Of a stretch of DNA of 64,000 nucleotides, positions 1-7,881 are shown one piece after another. Origin of the DNA: Streptomyces barringtoniae (GTDB lineage Bacteria > Actinomycetota > Actinomycetes > Streptomycetales > Streptomycetaceae); NCBI RefSeq assembly GCF_020819595.1, contig NZ_JAJHNP010000004.1, positions 248,001 to 312,000 on the forward strand, in the 5' to 3' direction. Made by a program: the position numbers and the translations under genes. Positions within the stretch are counted from its first letter, which is position 1. Each line of letters opens with the position of its first letter. The notes below the pieces were generated by a model. That model saw only the letters and a program-made list of their open reading frames with translations. It searched no databases and was not told the DNA's origin.

Positions 1-1
1 A

Positions 2-112
2 TGGGTCCCGCTCAAACTCGTTCCCGACCTGATCGCCCGTGGGGAGGTCCCGGCCGCCAACATGGCGGCCGCGTTACTCCTGCTGCACCACCTCAGGCTC
101 GCCGAGGGCTAG
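2..112 (+). CDS. Partial C-terminus, probable NUDIX hydrolase
   Basis: Only the last 36 codons of this gene are present; it starts left of the window and stops with TAG. The visible end has the amphipathic helix and Ala/Leu-rich tail (VPDLIARGEVPAAN, then LLLLHH) that I associate with the C-terminal helix of streptomycete ADP-sugar NUDIX hydrolases. The NUDIX box itself is outside the window, so the call rests on this tail alone. It contains an in-frame TTA leucine codon at 74-76. TTA is rare in Streptomyces and depends on the bldA tRNA, so translation could be tied to development. Confidence 0.45.
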   Translation, partial: WVPLKLVPDLIARGEVPAANMAAALLLLHHLRLAEG

Positions 113-131
113 CGGGCCCGGTGCCCGGCGC

Positions 132-392
132 CTAACGGGCGGCCAGCGCCTGCCAGACCGTCACGACGAGTGCTCCCAGGGCCGTGAGCGCGGCGAGTGA
201 CGGCAAGGGCCAGCGCGCGTGTTCCAGGGAGATCATCCGGGAGTTCAGCTCGTCGACTTCCTTGGCGGTCTCCTTGGTGCGGTGACTGAGCAGCGCCAGC
301 CCTCCCTCGACGCGGGCATACGCGACGTCGAGACGGCGACGTAACTCTGCGAGTTCCTCCTGGACCACGGAATGATCGGAATCGGTGGTCAC
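132..392 (-). CDS. Small tail-anchored coiled-coil membrane protein
   Basis: This 86-residue protein starts at GTG 392 with a GGAAGGAA ribosome site just upstream. Residues 8-65 are charged and heptad-like (EELAELRRRLDV, KETAKEVDELNSRM), which suggests a coiled coil. Residues 68-83 form one hydrophobic segment followed by a short AAR end, so the protein is probably tail-anchored with its coiled coil in the cytoplasm. I do not recognise a named family. It lies alone between the NUDIX gene and the hydroxyacyl-CoA dehydrogenase. An imperfect ATGTGG/CCACAT inverted repeat sits about 30 bp upstream and could be a regulator site. Confidence 0.6.
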   Translation of the reverse strand: MTTDSDHSVVQEELAELRRRLDVAYARVEGGLALLSHRTKETAKEVDELNSRMISLEHARWPLPSLAALTALGALVVTVWQALAAR

Positions 393-535
393 GGTTTCCT
401 TCCTCTCTGTAGCCGAATGTGGTTCCGCCACATCCGTTGCATGGGCATGAAGAGTGAACTCTGCTGGTGGGCGCGTGGGGAGCGTGTGCGAGGGGCATAT
501 GCGTGCCCGGCGCGCACACGGTGTGTGAAACAGAT

Positions 536-565
536 GGGCCCGGCACCGAGTTCGGTGCCGGGCCC
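536..565 (-). terminator. Rho-independent-like hairpin after the hydroxyacyl-CoA dehydrogenase gene
   Basis: Arms 536-549 and 552-565 are perfectly complementary (GGGCCCGGCACCGA with its complement), giving a 14-bp GC-rich stem about 20 bp past the stop at 587. There is no clear U-tract, as is usual in Streptomyces. Confidence 0.75.
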
Positions 566-586
566 GTAAGGCGTAGCTCTGTGTGA

Positions 587-1462
587 TCAGCCGTAGGTGT
601 AGAAGCCCGACCCGGTCTTCCGGCCCAGCCGGCCCGCCTCGACCATGCGCTGGAGCAGCGGGGGAGCGGCGTACAGCGGCTCCTTGTACTCGGCGTACAT
701 GCTGTTGGCGATGGAGACGATGGTGTCCAGGCCGATCAGGTCGGACAGCTTCAGCGGGCCCATCGGGTGGGCGCAGCCCATCTCCATGCCGTTGTCGATG
801 TCCTCGCGGCTCGCGATGCCCGACTCGAACATCCGGATCGCGGAGAGCAGATAGGGCACGAGCAGCGCGTTGACCACGAAGCCGGAGCGGTCCTGGGCGC
901 GGATGGCGTGCTTGCCGAGCGTCTTCTCGGCGAAGACCTGGGCGCGGCCGAGGGTGCCCTCGGAGGTGGTGAGCGCCGGGATCAGCTCGACCAGCTTCTG
1001 CACCGGGGCCGGGTTGAAGAAGTGGATGCCGACCACGTGGTCCGGGCGGGAGGTGGCGACCGCCAGCTTCACCAGCGGGATCGAGGAGGTGTTGGAGGCG
1101 AGGATCGCGTCCGGGCGGGTCACCACCTGGTCGAGGACCTGGAAGATCTCCGTCTTCACCGGCTCGCTCTCCACGACGGCCTCGATCACCAGGTCGCGGT
1201 CCGCGAACTCGCCGAGGTCGGTGGTGAAGGTGAGCCGCGCCTGCGTGGCGTCCAGCTCCTCCTCGCTGATCTTGCCGCGCTCGGCGGCCTTGGCCAGGGA
1301 GTTGAACAGCCGGGTACGGCCGATCTCCAGGGCCTCGCCGGTGGTCTCGGCGACCTTCACGTCCAGTCCTGCGCGGGCGCACACCTCGGCGATGCCGGCG
1401 CCCATCTGGCCGCAGCCCACGACTCCGACGCGAGCAATGTCTCCCGTTGGGATGCCCGTCAC
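587..1462 (-). CDS. 3-hydroxybutyryl-CoA dehydrogenase
   Basis: NAD(P)-dependent dehydrogenase for acetoacetyl-CoA/3-hydroxybutyryl-CoA, acting in fatty-acid oxidation or C4-unit supply. The 291-residue protein has the Rossmann motif GCGQMG at residues 16-21. The SNTSS segment near 125 and HFFNPAP with the catalytic His near 147 mark the 3HCDH N-terminal domain. The C-terminal 3HCDH helical domain (AHPMGPLKLSDLIGLD) follows and ends in GSGFYTYG. Length is normal. The GTG at 1462 was chosen because GAAGGGA precedes it by 7 bases and the Rossmann strand begins at once. The gene is monocistronic, divergent from the exported hydrolase gene, and closed by the hairpin at 536-565. The cofactor, NADH or NADPH, cannot be decided from sequence. 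Confidence 0.93.
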   Translation of the reverse strand: MTGIPTGDIARVGVVGCGQMGAGIAEVCARAGLDVKVAETTGEALEIGRTRLFNSLAKAAERGKISEEELDATQARLTFTTDLGEFADRDLVIEAVVESEPVKTEIFQVLDQVVTRPDAILASNTSSIPLVKLAVATSRPDHVVGIHFFNPAPVQKLVELIPALTTSEGTLGRAQVFAEKTLGKHAIRAQDRSGFVVNALLVPYLLSAIRMFESGIASREDIDNGMEMGCAHPMGPLKLSDLIGLDTIVSIANSMYAEYKEPLYAAPPLLQRMVEAGRLGRKTGSGFYTYG

Positions 1463-1634
1463 ATCGTTCCCTTCGCTGGTTCTCCGGCTCGCTGGCAGGA
1501 CCTCCGGGTTTCGGCGCCTGCTCCGATCGAGCACGTTACCGTCAAGTATCGATGATCGATCGGCCGGGTGGGTGCATTCTGTGGCGCGGAACGATCCGTG
1601 AGGGAGCGGATCCGGAGCGTATGGGGGTGTGCAC

Positions 1635-2873
1635 ATGGGGCATCTGTCACGGCGGGCCTTCACACTGGCGGCGCTGTCGACGCTGGCCACGGCGCAGGGT
1701 GCGGTGCGGGGTGTGGCTGCGGCCGCGGGTCGCCGGCCCCGCGCGGCCGCCGAGATGCGGGGCGTGTGGCTCGCGACCGTGTCCAACCGGGACTGGCCGT
1801 CCCGGCCCGGGCTCACGGCCGCCGCGCAGCGGGCGGAGCTGACCGCCCATCTCGACCGGGCGGCCCGCGACCGGCTCAACACGGTGGTCTTCCAGGTACG
1901 GCCCACCGCCGACAGCCTGTGGCCGTCACCGCACGAGCCCTGGTCCGAGTACCTCACCGGCACCCAGGGCAAGGACCCCGGCTGGGACCCGCTGGGCACC
2001 GCGGTGCGGGAGGCCCACGCCCGGGGCCTGGAACTGCACGCCTGGTTCAACCCGTACCGGATCGCGAACCACGCCGACCCCGGCCGGCTCGCCGCCTCGC
2101 ACCCGGCCCGCAAGCACCCCGACTGGGTGGTGCCCTACGGCGGGAAGCTCTACTACAACCCCGGCCTGCCCGAGGTCCGCGCCTTCGTCCGGCAGGCGAT
2201 GCTCGACGCGGTCGCCAAGTACCCCGTCGACGCCGTCCACTTCGACGACTACTTCTACCCGTATCCGGTCGCGGGGCAGACCTTCGAAGACGACGACGCC
2301 TACGACCGCTACGGCGGCGACTTCTCCGGCCGGGCCGCCTGGCGGCGGGACAACATCAACAGGCTGGTGCGGGAGATGGCCGTCGGAATCAAGCGGGTCC
2401 GGCCCGGCACCCGGTTCGGGATCAGCCCCTTCGGGGTGTGGCGCAACGCCTCGGCGGATCCGCTCGGCTCGGACACGCGGGCGGGCGTGCAGACCTACGA
2501 CGACCTGCACGCGGACACCCGCAGATGGGTGCGCGAGCACTGGATCGACTACATCGTGCCGCAGCTGTACTGGAACATCGGCTTCGCCGCGGCCGACTAC
2601 GCGAAGCTGGTCGAGTGGTGGGCGGCGGTCGCGAAGGGCACGAAGACACGCCTCTACATCGGCGAGGCCCTGTACAAGGCCGGGGCGGCCGGGCAGCCCT
2701 CGGCCTGGCAGGACCCGGTCGAGCTGTCCCGGCACCTCACCTTCGCCGCCGGCTACCCGCAGGTGCGCGGGCATGTGTTCTTCGCCGCCAAGGACGTGGC
2801 GGCCGATCCGATCGGGGCGATGTCACGCGTGATCACCGACCACTACGGGCGATCGGCGAAGCCACCCCGCTGA
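1635..2873 (+). CDS. Tat-exported glycoside hydrolase-like family 10 (GHL10/DUF187) protein
   Basis: A 412-residue exported protein related to B. subtilis YngK. The N-terminus has a twin-arginine signal (SRRAFTLAALSTLA, then AAAAG) with probable cleavage near residue 30. The mature part opens with MRGVWLATVSNRDWPS, the first strand of the GHL10 TIM-barrel. Conserved pieces follow: NTVVFQVRPTADSLWPS, HAWFNPYRIA, VDAVHFDDYFYPYP and YIVPQLYWNIGF. Its likely role is cleavage of a cell-surface or environmental glycan, but the substrate is unknown for this family. ATG 1635 is preferred to GTG 1629 because GGGG lies 7 bases upstream. The 3' end overlaps the convergent DUF1918 gene by 31 bp. Confidence 0.88.
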   Translation: MGHLSRRAFTLAALSTLATAQGAVRGVAAAAGRRPRAAAEMRGVWLATVSNRDWPSRPGLTAAAQRAELTAHLDRAARDRLNTVVFQVRPTADSLWPSPHEPWSEYLTGTQGKDPGWDPLGTAVREAHARGLELHAWFNPYRIANHADPGRLAASHPARKHPDWVVPYGGKLYYNPGLPEVRAFVRQAMLDAVAKYPVDAVHFDDYFYPYPVAGQTFEDDDAYDRYGGDFSGRAAWRRDNINRLVREMAVGIKRVRPGTRFGISPFGVWRNASADPLGSDTRAGVQTYDDLHADTRRWVREHWIDYIVPQLYWNIGFAAADYAKLVEWWAAVAKGTKTRLYIGEALYKAGAAGQPSAWQDPVELSRHLTFAAGYPQVRGHVFFAAKDVAADPIGAMSRVITDHYGRSAKPPR

Positions 2874-3067
2874 TTCGCCTGATCGTCGCGGTGCTTGACC
2901 TGGCAGTCGGGTCCGGGGGACATGATCGCCTCGTGTCCGTCCTTGAACCGTACGCGGTAGGGCGGGCTGCCCTCGGCACCCAGGACCTCGACTACTTCCG
3001 ATTCCTGGTCGTGTTGGCCGACCACCCTGCCGTGCTGTACAAGATGGTCGCCCTTGGATGCACGCAT
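2843..3067 (-). CDS. DUF1918 domain protein
   Basis: A 74-residue soluble protein that matches the small actinobacterial DUF1918 family: GDHLVQHGRVVG, then EVVEVLG, PPYRVRFKDGHE and MSPGPDCQVKH. This is a compact SH3-like beta fold whose function is not established. ATG 3067 is well placed behind AGGAGGG with nine bases of spacing. Upstream extensions only read through antisense sequence. It is convergent with the glycoside-hydrolase-like gene and shares its last 31 bp. The last dozen residues (QANQRGGFADRP), encoded in that overlap, lie beyond the conserved domain. Confidence 0.85.
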   Translation of the reverse strand: MRASKGDHLVQHGRVVGQHDQESEVVEVLGAEGSPPYRVRFKDGHEAIMSPGPDCQVKHRDDQANQRGGFADRP

Positions 3068-3087
3068 GTCGCAGGCCCTCCTCATGA

Positions 3088-3999
3088 TCACGACCGCTGT
3101 GTGACGGCGATGCATACGAGCACGGCGACGGCGGTCACCGGAGCGGCCGCCGTGAAGTGCTCGCCCAGTAGCAGCGCCGACCACACCAGTGTGAGCAGCG
3201 GCTGAGCCAACTGCAACTGGCTGGCCCGGGGGATGCCGATGACCGCCATCCCCCGGTACCAGACGACCAGGCCGAGGAACTGCGAGCCCAGTGCCACCCA
3301 CAGCAGGCCGGCGATGCCGTGCCCGGTGAGCCGGACGGGTTCGTACGCCAGCGCCAGGGCGGCGGCCGGCACGCTCAGCGGCAGGCACAGCACCAGAGCC
3401 CAGCCGATCACCTGCCAGCCCGGCATGATCCGGGCCAGCCGGCCGCCCTCGGTGTAGCCGGCCGCGCACACCAGCAGGGCCGCGAACAGATACCCGTCGG
3501 CGGTCGTGAGCGCGCCGCCGCTCTGCCCGACCGTGAAGGCGACCACGGCCGCGGCGCCCGCCAGCGCAGCCAGCCAGAACCGGCGCGAGGGGCTGCTGCC
3601 GGTGCGCAGCGCCGAGAACACGGCCGTGGTCAGCGGCAGCAGTCCCACCACGACGGCGGCGTGCGCGGTGGTGGAGGTCTGCAGGGCGAGCGTCGTCAGC
3701 ATCGGGAAGCCGGCCACGACACCGGCGGCGACGACGGCGAGACCCGGCAGATGCCGCCGCTCCGGCAGCGGTACCCGCAGGGCGAGGAGGCAGCCGCCCG
3801 CGACGAGTGCGGCGAGCACACTGCGCACGGCCACCAGCGTCCAGGGACCGAAGCCCTGCAGACCCCAGGCGGTGGCCGGGAAGGTCAGGGAGAAGGAGGC
3901 GACGCCGAGGGCGGCGAGACCGGTGCCGAGACCGCGGCGCTCGCGGGGAGCGGTGACCGCTATCGGGCTCGGTGCAGTAGCGCTACTCTGTGTTCTCAT
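3088..3999 (-). CDS. EamA/DMT-family transporter (RhaT/YdcZ type)
   Basis: A 303-residue integral membrane protein with ten hydrophobic helices in two EamA repeats (about residues 22-140 and 155-295). It probably exports a small metabolite such as an amino acid or vitamin. Internal repeat signatures are LVAVRSVLAALVAGG and QPLLTLVWSALLLGEHF, the latter being the classical end of the second EamA unit. The start at 3999 overlaps the start codon of the divergent MocR gene, within the palindrome CATG. A TACGCT -10 box at 4005-4010 is six bases away, so the mRNA is probably leaderless. The MocR neighbour is the obvious regulator. The longer upstream start at 4020 is rejected because it would run into the regulator's coding sequence. 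Confidence 0.9.
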   Translation of the reverse strand: MRTQSSATAPSPIAVTAPRERRGLGTGLAALGVASFSLTFPATAWGLQGFGPWTLVAVRSVLAALVAGGCLLALRVPLPERRHLPGLAVVAAGVVAGFPMLTTLALQTSTTAHAAVVVGLLPLTTAVFSALRTGSSPSRRFWLAALAGAAAVVAFTVGQSGGALTTADGYLFAALLVCAAGYTEGGRLARIMPGWQVIGWALVLCLPLSVPAAALALAYEPVRLTGHGIAGLLWVALGSQFLGLVVWYRGMAVIGIPRASQLQLAQPLLTLVWSALLLGEHFTAAAPVTAVAVLVCIAVTQRS

Positions 4000-4010
4000 G
4001 CACCAGCGTA
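3984..4010. promoter_or_regulatory. Back-to-back leaderless promoters of the DMT/MocR pair
   Basis: The plus-strand -10 box TACTCT (3984-3989) lies eight bases before ATG 3998. The minus-strand -10 box TACGCT (4010-4005) lies six bases before ATG 3999. Each promoter core therefore sits inside the other gene's first codons. The -35 elements are not clear. Confidence 0.6.
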
Positions 4011-5476
4011 GCAGCGTCACTGATCTGGCAGAACAGCTCCGGCGAGACCTCGACCGCTACTCCGTCGGTGGAAAGCTCCCGTCGAGCCGGGAGCTGGTCG
4101 AGCGGTTCCGCGTGAGCCCGGTGACGGTCTCGCGGGCCCTCGCCCAGCTGGCCGCCGAGGGACTGGTGGTCACCCGCCCCGGGGCCGGCGCCTTCCGGGC
4201 CCGGCCCGGTGCGACCCAGTGCCCGGCCGGGGACACCTCCTGGCAGGAGGTCGCGCTGAGCGCCGACGGCGCCGCCGAGCTCGTACCGCGCACGGTGGAC
4301 GCGTCCGGGGTCACGGTCTCCCTGGCCGCGCCGCCCCCCGGCGTGCTGGAGTTCAACGGCGGCTATCTGCATCCCTCCCTCCAGCCCGAGCGGGCCATGG
4401 CGGCGGCGCTCGCCCGGGCCGGGCGGCGGCCGGGTGCCTGGGGGAGGCCGCCGCTGGAGGGGCTGCCGGAGCTGCGGGAGTGGTTCGCGCGCGGCATCGG
4501 CGGAGGCGTCACGGCGGCCGAGGTGCTGATCGCGGCCGGCGGCCAGTCCGCCCTGGCCACCGCCCTGCGCGCGCTCGCCCCGCCCGGCGCCCCCGTCCTG
4601 GTCGAGTCGCCCACCTACCCCGGCATGCTGGCGATCGCCCGCGCCGCCGGACTGCGCCCGGTCCCGGTGCCCGTCGACCCCGACGGAGTGCGCCCCGAGC
4701 TGCTCGCCGACGCCTTCCGGGCCAGCGGCGCCCGGGTGTTCGTCTGCCAGCCCCTGTTCCAGAACCCCACCGGTGCCGTCCTGGCCCCCGACCGGCGCGC
4801 CGAGGTGCTGCGCATCGCCCGCGAGGCCGGCGCCTTCGTCGTCGAGGACGACTTCGTACGGCGCCTGGTGCACTCCGACGCGGGCCCGCTGCCCCGCCCG
4901 CTGGCCGCCGACGACCCGGACGGCGTGGTCGTGCACGTCGGCTCGCTGACCAAGGCGACCTCGCCCAGCTTCCGGGTGTGCGCCCTGGCCGCGCGCGGTC
5001 CGGTGCTGGAACGTCTGCGCGCCATCCAGGTCGTGGACAGCTTCTTCGTCCCCCGGCCGCTGCAGGAGGCGGCCCTCGAGCTGGTCGGCTCCCCGGCCTG
5101 GCCGCGCCATCTGCGGGCGCTGTCGGCCGAGTTGAAGGCCCGCCGCGACGCCATGACGGCCGCGCTCGCCCTGCACCTGCCCGAACCGGCCCTGCCGCAC
5201 ATCCCGTCCGGCGGCTACCACCTCTGGCTCCGCCTCCCCGACGGCACGGACGAGGGCGCCCTGACCACGGCCGGCCTCCGCGCCGGCGTCGCCCTCACCC
5301 CCGGCCGCCCCTACTTCAGCGCCGAACCCCCCGCGCCCCACCTCCGGCTGAGCTTCGCGGCGGTCGCCGGCACCGGGGAGATCGCGGAGGGTGTACGGCG
5401 GCTGCGGGCGGCCTGTGACGAGGTGTTCCAGGGTCTGCGCGGCGCGCCGAAACCCGTTCGACCGGCACCGCGTTGA
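3998..5476 (+). CDS. MocR-type GntR/aminotransferase regulator
   Basis: A 492-residue PLP-dependent transcription factor. Residues 1-70 form a GntR winged helix (GKLPSSRELVERFRVSPVTVSRALAQLAAEGLV). After a linker, residues 110-480 form a fold-type-I aminotransferase-like domain. It contains CQPLFQNPTG, VVEDDFVRRL and the PLP-lysine segment GSLTKATSPSFRV, so the effector domain should still bind PLP. MocR proteins usually sense an amino acid or pyridoxal compound and control an adjacent gene, here the divergent EamA exporter. ATG 3998 is the natural start because the HTH begins directly and the promoter is leaderless. The effector is unknown. Confidence 0.92.
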   Translation: MHQRSSVTDLAEQLRRDLDRYSVGGKLPSSRELVERFRVSPVTVSRALAQLAAEGLVVTRPGAGAFRARPGATQCPAGDTSWQEVALSADGAAELVPRTVDASGVTVSLAAPPPGVLEFNGGYLHPSLQPERAMAAALARAGRRPGAWGRPPLEGLPELREWFARGIGGGVTAAEVLIAAGGQSALATALRALAPPGAPVLVESPTYPGMLAIARAAGLRPVPVPVDPDGVRPELLADAFRASGARVFVCQPLFQNPTGAVLAPDRRAEVLRIAREAGAFVVEDDFVRRLVHSDAGPLPRPLAADDPDGVVVHVGSLTKATSPSFRVCALAARGPVLERLRAIQVVDSFFVPRPLQEAALELVGSPAWPRHLRALSAELKARRDAMTAALALHLPEPALPHIPSGGYHLWLRLPDGTDEGALTTAGLRAGVALTPGRPYFSAEPPAPHLRLSFAAVAGTGEIAEGVRRLRAACDEVFQGLRGAPKPVRPAPR

Positions 5477-5493
5477 CCTGCGAGGATCACGCC

Positions 5494-5955
5494 ATGGACA
5501 GCGCGCCCCGACTCCCCGACGGCTACGAGTTCTCCGCCGACCCCGCCCGCGTCGACGTCGACCGGGTCCACGGCTGGCTGTCGACCGACGCCTACTGGGC
5601 GATCGGCCGGCCCCGCGAGAAGCACGAGCGGGCGATGGCGGGCTCGGTGAACTTCGGGGTGTACGAGCGGGCCTCGGGGGAGCAGGTGGCGTACGCGCGC
5701 GTGGTCACCGACCAGGCGCTGTTCGCCTGGCTCGCCGATGTGTACGTGGACCCCTCGGTGCGCGGCAAGGGCGTCGGCACGGCCTTCGTCGGCCGCATCC
5801 GCGACCACCTGAGGCCGTACGGACTGCGCCGCATCCTGCTCGCCACGGAGGACGCGCACGGGGTGTACGAGAAGCTGGGCTTCCGCTCGCTGGACCGCCC
5901 CGGCCAGTGGATGGTCCACCCCTTCGAGCCGGAGGGAGCGGCCGCGTCCGAGTGA
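5494..5955 (+). CDS. GNAT N-acetyltransferase
   Basis: A 153-residue cytoplasmic acetyltransferase of the GNAT superfamily, transferring acetyl from acetyl-CoA to an unknown amine. The acetyl-CoA pyrophosphate loop is VDPSVRGKGVGTAFV (motif A, R/Q-x-x-G-x-G/A). Strands LRRILLATEDAHGVYEKLGF form motif B, with the usual YEKLGF end. ATG 5494 has GAGGAT six to ten bases upstream. The gene starts 17 bp after the MocR stop and may be co-transcribed with it, but no functional link is evident. Confidence 0.88.
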   Translation: MDSAPRLPDGYEFSADPARVDVDRVHGWLSTDAYWAIGRPREKHERAMAGSVNFGVYERASGEQVAYARVVTDQALFAWLADVYVDPSVRGKGVGTAFVGRIRDHLRPYGLRRILLATEDAHGVYEKLGFRSLDRPGQWMVHPFEPEGAAASE

Positions 5956-6028
5956 CCGGCCGCACACCCCTGGTAACTCACAGCGGCCACCCCTTGACCT
6001 GCGCTCACTCGAGGCACACCATCACCGC

Positions 6029-6622
6029 ATGCCACTGAGGGTGACGTTCGTCGCCGCTGCGCGCAGCGCCCCGCTGCTCGCGGAGCGCTTCGAGGACGAC
6101 CGGCCGCTGGACCAGGCCGGCTGGGACGAGGTGCAGCGCGCCGCCGGGGACCTGCTGCCGCTGGCCGCCGCCGAGCTGCGGTACTGCTCGCCGACCCCGC
6201 GCAGCCGGGCCACCGGCGACGCCCTGGGGTACGCCCCGCTGGTCCAGCTGGCGCTGCGGGACTGCGACATGGGCCGGTGGCGCGGGATGACCCTGGGCGA
6301 GGCGATGGCCCGCGAACCGGAGGCGGTGGACGCCTGGCTCGCCGACCCGCGCGCCACCCCGCACGGCGGCGAGTCCCTGCTGGCCTTCATCTCCCGGGTC
6401 GGGGGCTGGCTGGACACCCGGCCGGCCGAGGACGGCGGCCGGATCGTGGCCGTCGCCGAGCCCGCCGTGATCCGCGCGGCCCTGGTCTACGCCCTGAAGG
6501 CGCCGCCCGCGACCTACTGGAACATCGACGTGCGCCCGCTGTCCACGTCCACCGTCACCGGCCGCGCGGGTCGCTGGAACCTCCGCCTCGACGGCGCCTC
6601 GGCTCAGCCCTCGCGCACGTAG
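6029..6622 (+). CDS. Degenerate histidine-phosphatase-fold protein
   Basis: A 197-residue protein with the layout of the histidine phosphatase (phosphoglycerate mutase-like) superfamily: first strand VTFVAAARS, then RYCSPTPRSRATGDALG, the HGGESLLAFISRVGGWL segment and the late strand IVAVAEPAVIRAALVYAL. The RHG motif that carries the phosphate-accepting His is replaced by AAARS. The second catalytic His, normally in S-H-G-G, is replaced by AEPA. On sequence it therefore looks like a pseudo-phosphatase with a binding or regulatory role. TTGACC (5994-5999), 17 bp and CACCAT (6017-6022) end six bases before the ATG, suggesting leaderless expression. The 3' end overlaps the convergent DUF6314 gene by 19 bp. 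Confidence 0.8.
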   Translation: MPLRVTFVAAARSAPLLAERFEDDRPLDQAGWDEVQRAAGDLLPLAAAELRYCSPTPRSRATGDALGYAPLVQLALRDCDMGRWRGMTLGEAMAREPEAVDAWLADPRATPHGGESLLAFISRVGGWLDTRPAEDGGRIVAVAEPAVIRAALVYALKAPPATYWNIDVRPLSTSTVTGRAGRWNLRLDGASAQPSRT

Positions 6623-7056
6623 TCCGTGGTCAGCAGCAGGTCCTTCGCCGGTCCGCCGACCCGCCACACCGAGCGCCAGCGGTCGGCATCCCGCATGGTG
6701 AACTCGCCCCGGTAGAGGTCGGCCGCGCACGGATGCTCGGCGACGTACCGCCCCGAGCGCAGGTCCAGCGAGTGAAAGGGCCGCCCGTCCGCGAACCGCA
6801 CGTCCGCCGTGCCCGGCGCGGGCCCCGGCAGGAACCGCAGCGTACGCGTGGCGGGCCGGGTCACACCGTGCCACGTGAAGGCGCCGGACTCCTCGTGCAG
6901 CAGGCCTCCGGCCGTGAGCGCGGTGAAGTCGGTCGTTCCTGAGAAGTGGCCGGCGTCTCCGTTTGCCAGGTCCTGCACGCTACGTTCGACGCGCCAGCGG
7001 CCGGCGAGATGGGCCAGCACATCGGGGACCGGCCAGTACCGGGGCTGCGCATCCAT
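6604..7056 (-). CDS. DUF6314 family protein
   Basis: A 150-residue soluble protein of the DUF6314 type. It has a lipocalin-like beta-strand succession: VLAHLAGRWRVERSVQD at residues 11-27, then GTTDFTAL, LHEESGAFTWHG, VRFADGRPFHSLDL and the aromatic C-terminal W-R-S-V-W-R. The GRW motif near the start of the first strand and the internal H residues suggest a small barrel that binds a ligand, but the ligand is not known. There is no signal peptide or membrane segment. It is convergent with the histidine-phosphatase-fold gene and its start at 7056 faces away from the arabinofuranosidase remnant. Function is unassigned. Confidence 0.8.
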   Translation of the reverse strand: MDAQPRYWPVPDVLAHLAGRWRVERSVQDLANGDAGHFSGTTDFTALTAGGLLHEESGAFTWHGVTRPATRTLRFLPGPAPGTADVRFADGRPFHSLDLRSGRYVAEHPCAADLYRGEFTMRDADRWRSVWRVGGPAKDLLLTTDYVREG

Positions 7057-7140
7057 GAGGCGAGCTTACGACCGCCGGCGCCCGGCCCCATTGACGTGCT
7101 CACGCCCCTCCTCTTACCGTGCGTTCGATGTGCTGACCAA

Positions 7141-7158
7141 TGTCTGATATTTCGAACA
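7141..7158. promoter_or_regulatory. Imperfect palindrome upstream of the GH51 remnant
   Basis: TGTCTGATATTTCGAACA is an 18-bp imperfect inverted repeat just before the remnant's start. It resembles LacI-type sugar-regulator sites near arabinoside-use genes, which fits the original gene's role. The match to a particular operator is inference. Confidence 0.4.
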
Positions 7159-7176
7159 ATGCGCCGCGGAGTATCC

Positions 7177-7881
7177 ATGTCACGCACCGCCCGCTGGAGA
7201 CTCGGCCTGGGAGTGAGCGCCGTCCTGCTCGCCTCGGCCGCCCTGCCCGCCCCGGCCCACGCCGAGGACGCCACCGACTACTCGATCACCGTCGACCCCT
7301 CGGCGCAGGGGGCGGGCACCGGCAACTGGAGCGTCCAGGCCGGCCAGGAGGGCTTCCTCGTCCCCTTCGGTGTCAAGGACACCGGCAACTACTACTGGTG
7401 GAACATCGGCGGCTGGAACAACACCCAGGCCGCCGTGGAGCAGGCGGTGGACGGCGGCAAGTCGACGCTGATCGCCAAGCCCGGGTCGGTGGAGACCGGC
7501 CGCGCCTACGACGTCGACATCAAGGTGCGCGGCCGCCAGGTGACCCTCTACCTCGACGGACAGCAGTGGGGCGGCTTCACCGACGACAAGCCGGCCGAGC
7601 CGTTCCGCCAGGTCGTGACCCGGGACGCGAAGACCGGTGAGCTGATCGTCAAGGTCGTCAACGACCAGTCCTCGGCGGCGCGCACGGCCGTCGACCTCGG
7701 CGGCGCGAAGGTCGCCTCCCGGGCGAAGGCGACCACACTCGCCGCCGCTCCGGACGCGGTGAACAGCGAGACGTGCACGGCGGTCGCACCGCGGACGTCC
7801 ACCGTCACCGCAGTCGCGGACAAGTTCACCTACACCTTCCCGGCGAACTCGATCACGTTCCTGAGGATCAGGCAGAAGTAG
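7177..7881 (+). pseudogene. Internally deleted GH51 alpha-L-arabinofuranosidase remnant (secreted)
   Basis: The frame is open for 234 residues, with a Sec signal (MSRTARWRLGLG, cleavage after PAPAHA). The mature N-terminus DYSITVDPSAQGA is the first strand of streptomycete GH51 arabinofuranosidases. It is joined directly to GTGNWSVQAGQEGF, which normally lies after the catalytic barrel. The rest is the LamG-like module (NYYWWNIGGWNNTQ) and the GH51 C-terminal beta domain (ELIVKVVNDQSS, ending FPANSITFLRI). About 550 residues holding the acid/base and nucleophile glutamates are missing, in frame. The product may still be exported as a binding module but cannot hydrolyse arabinosides. The ATG at 7177 follows GGAG. 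Confidence 0.75.

Noticed and set aside
132..1382. Minus-strand 416-codon frame across the dehydrogenase gene
   Set aside because: Only its last 86 codons have a ribosome site and coding character; the rest is out-of-frame shadow.
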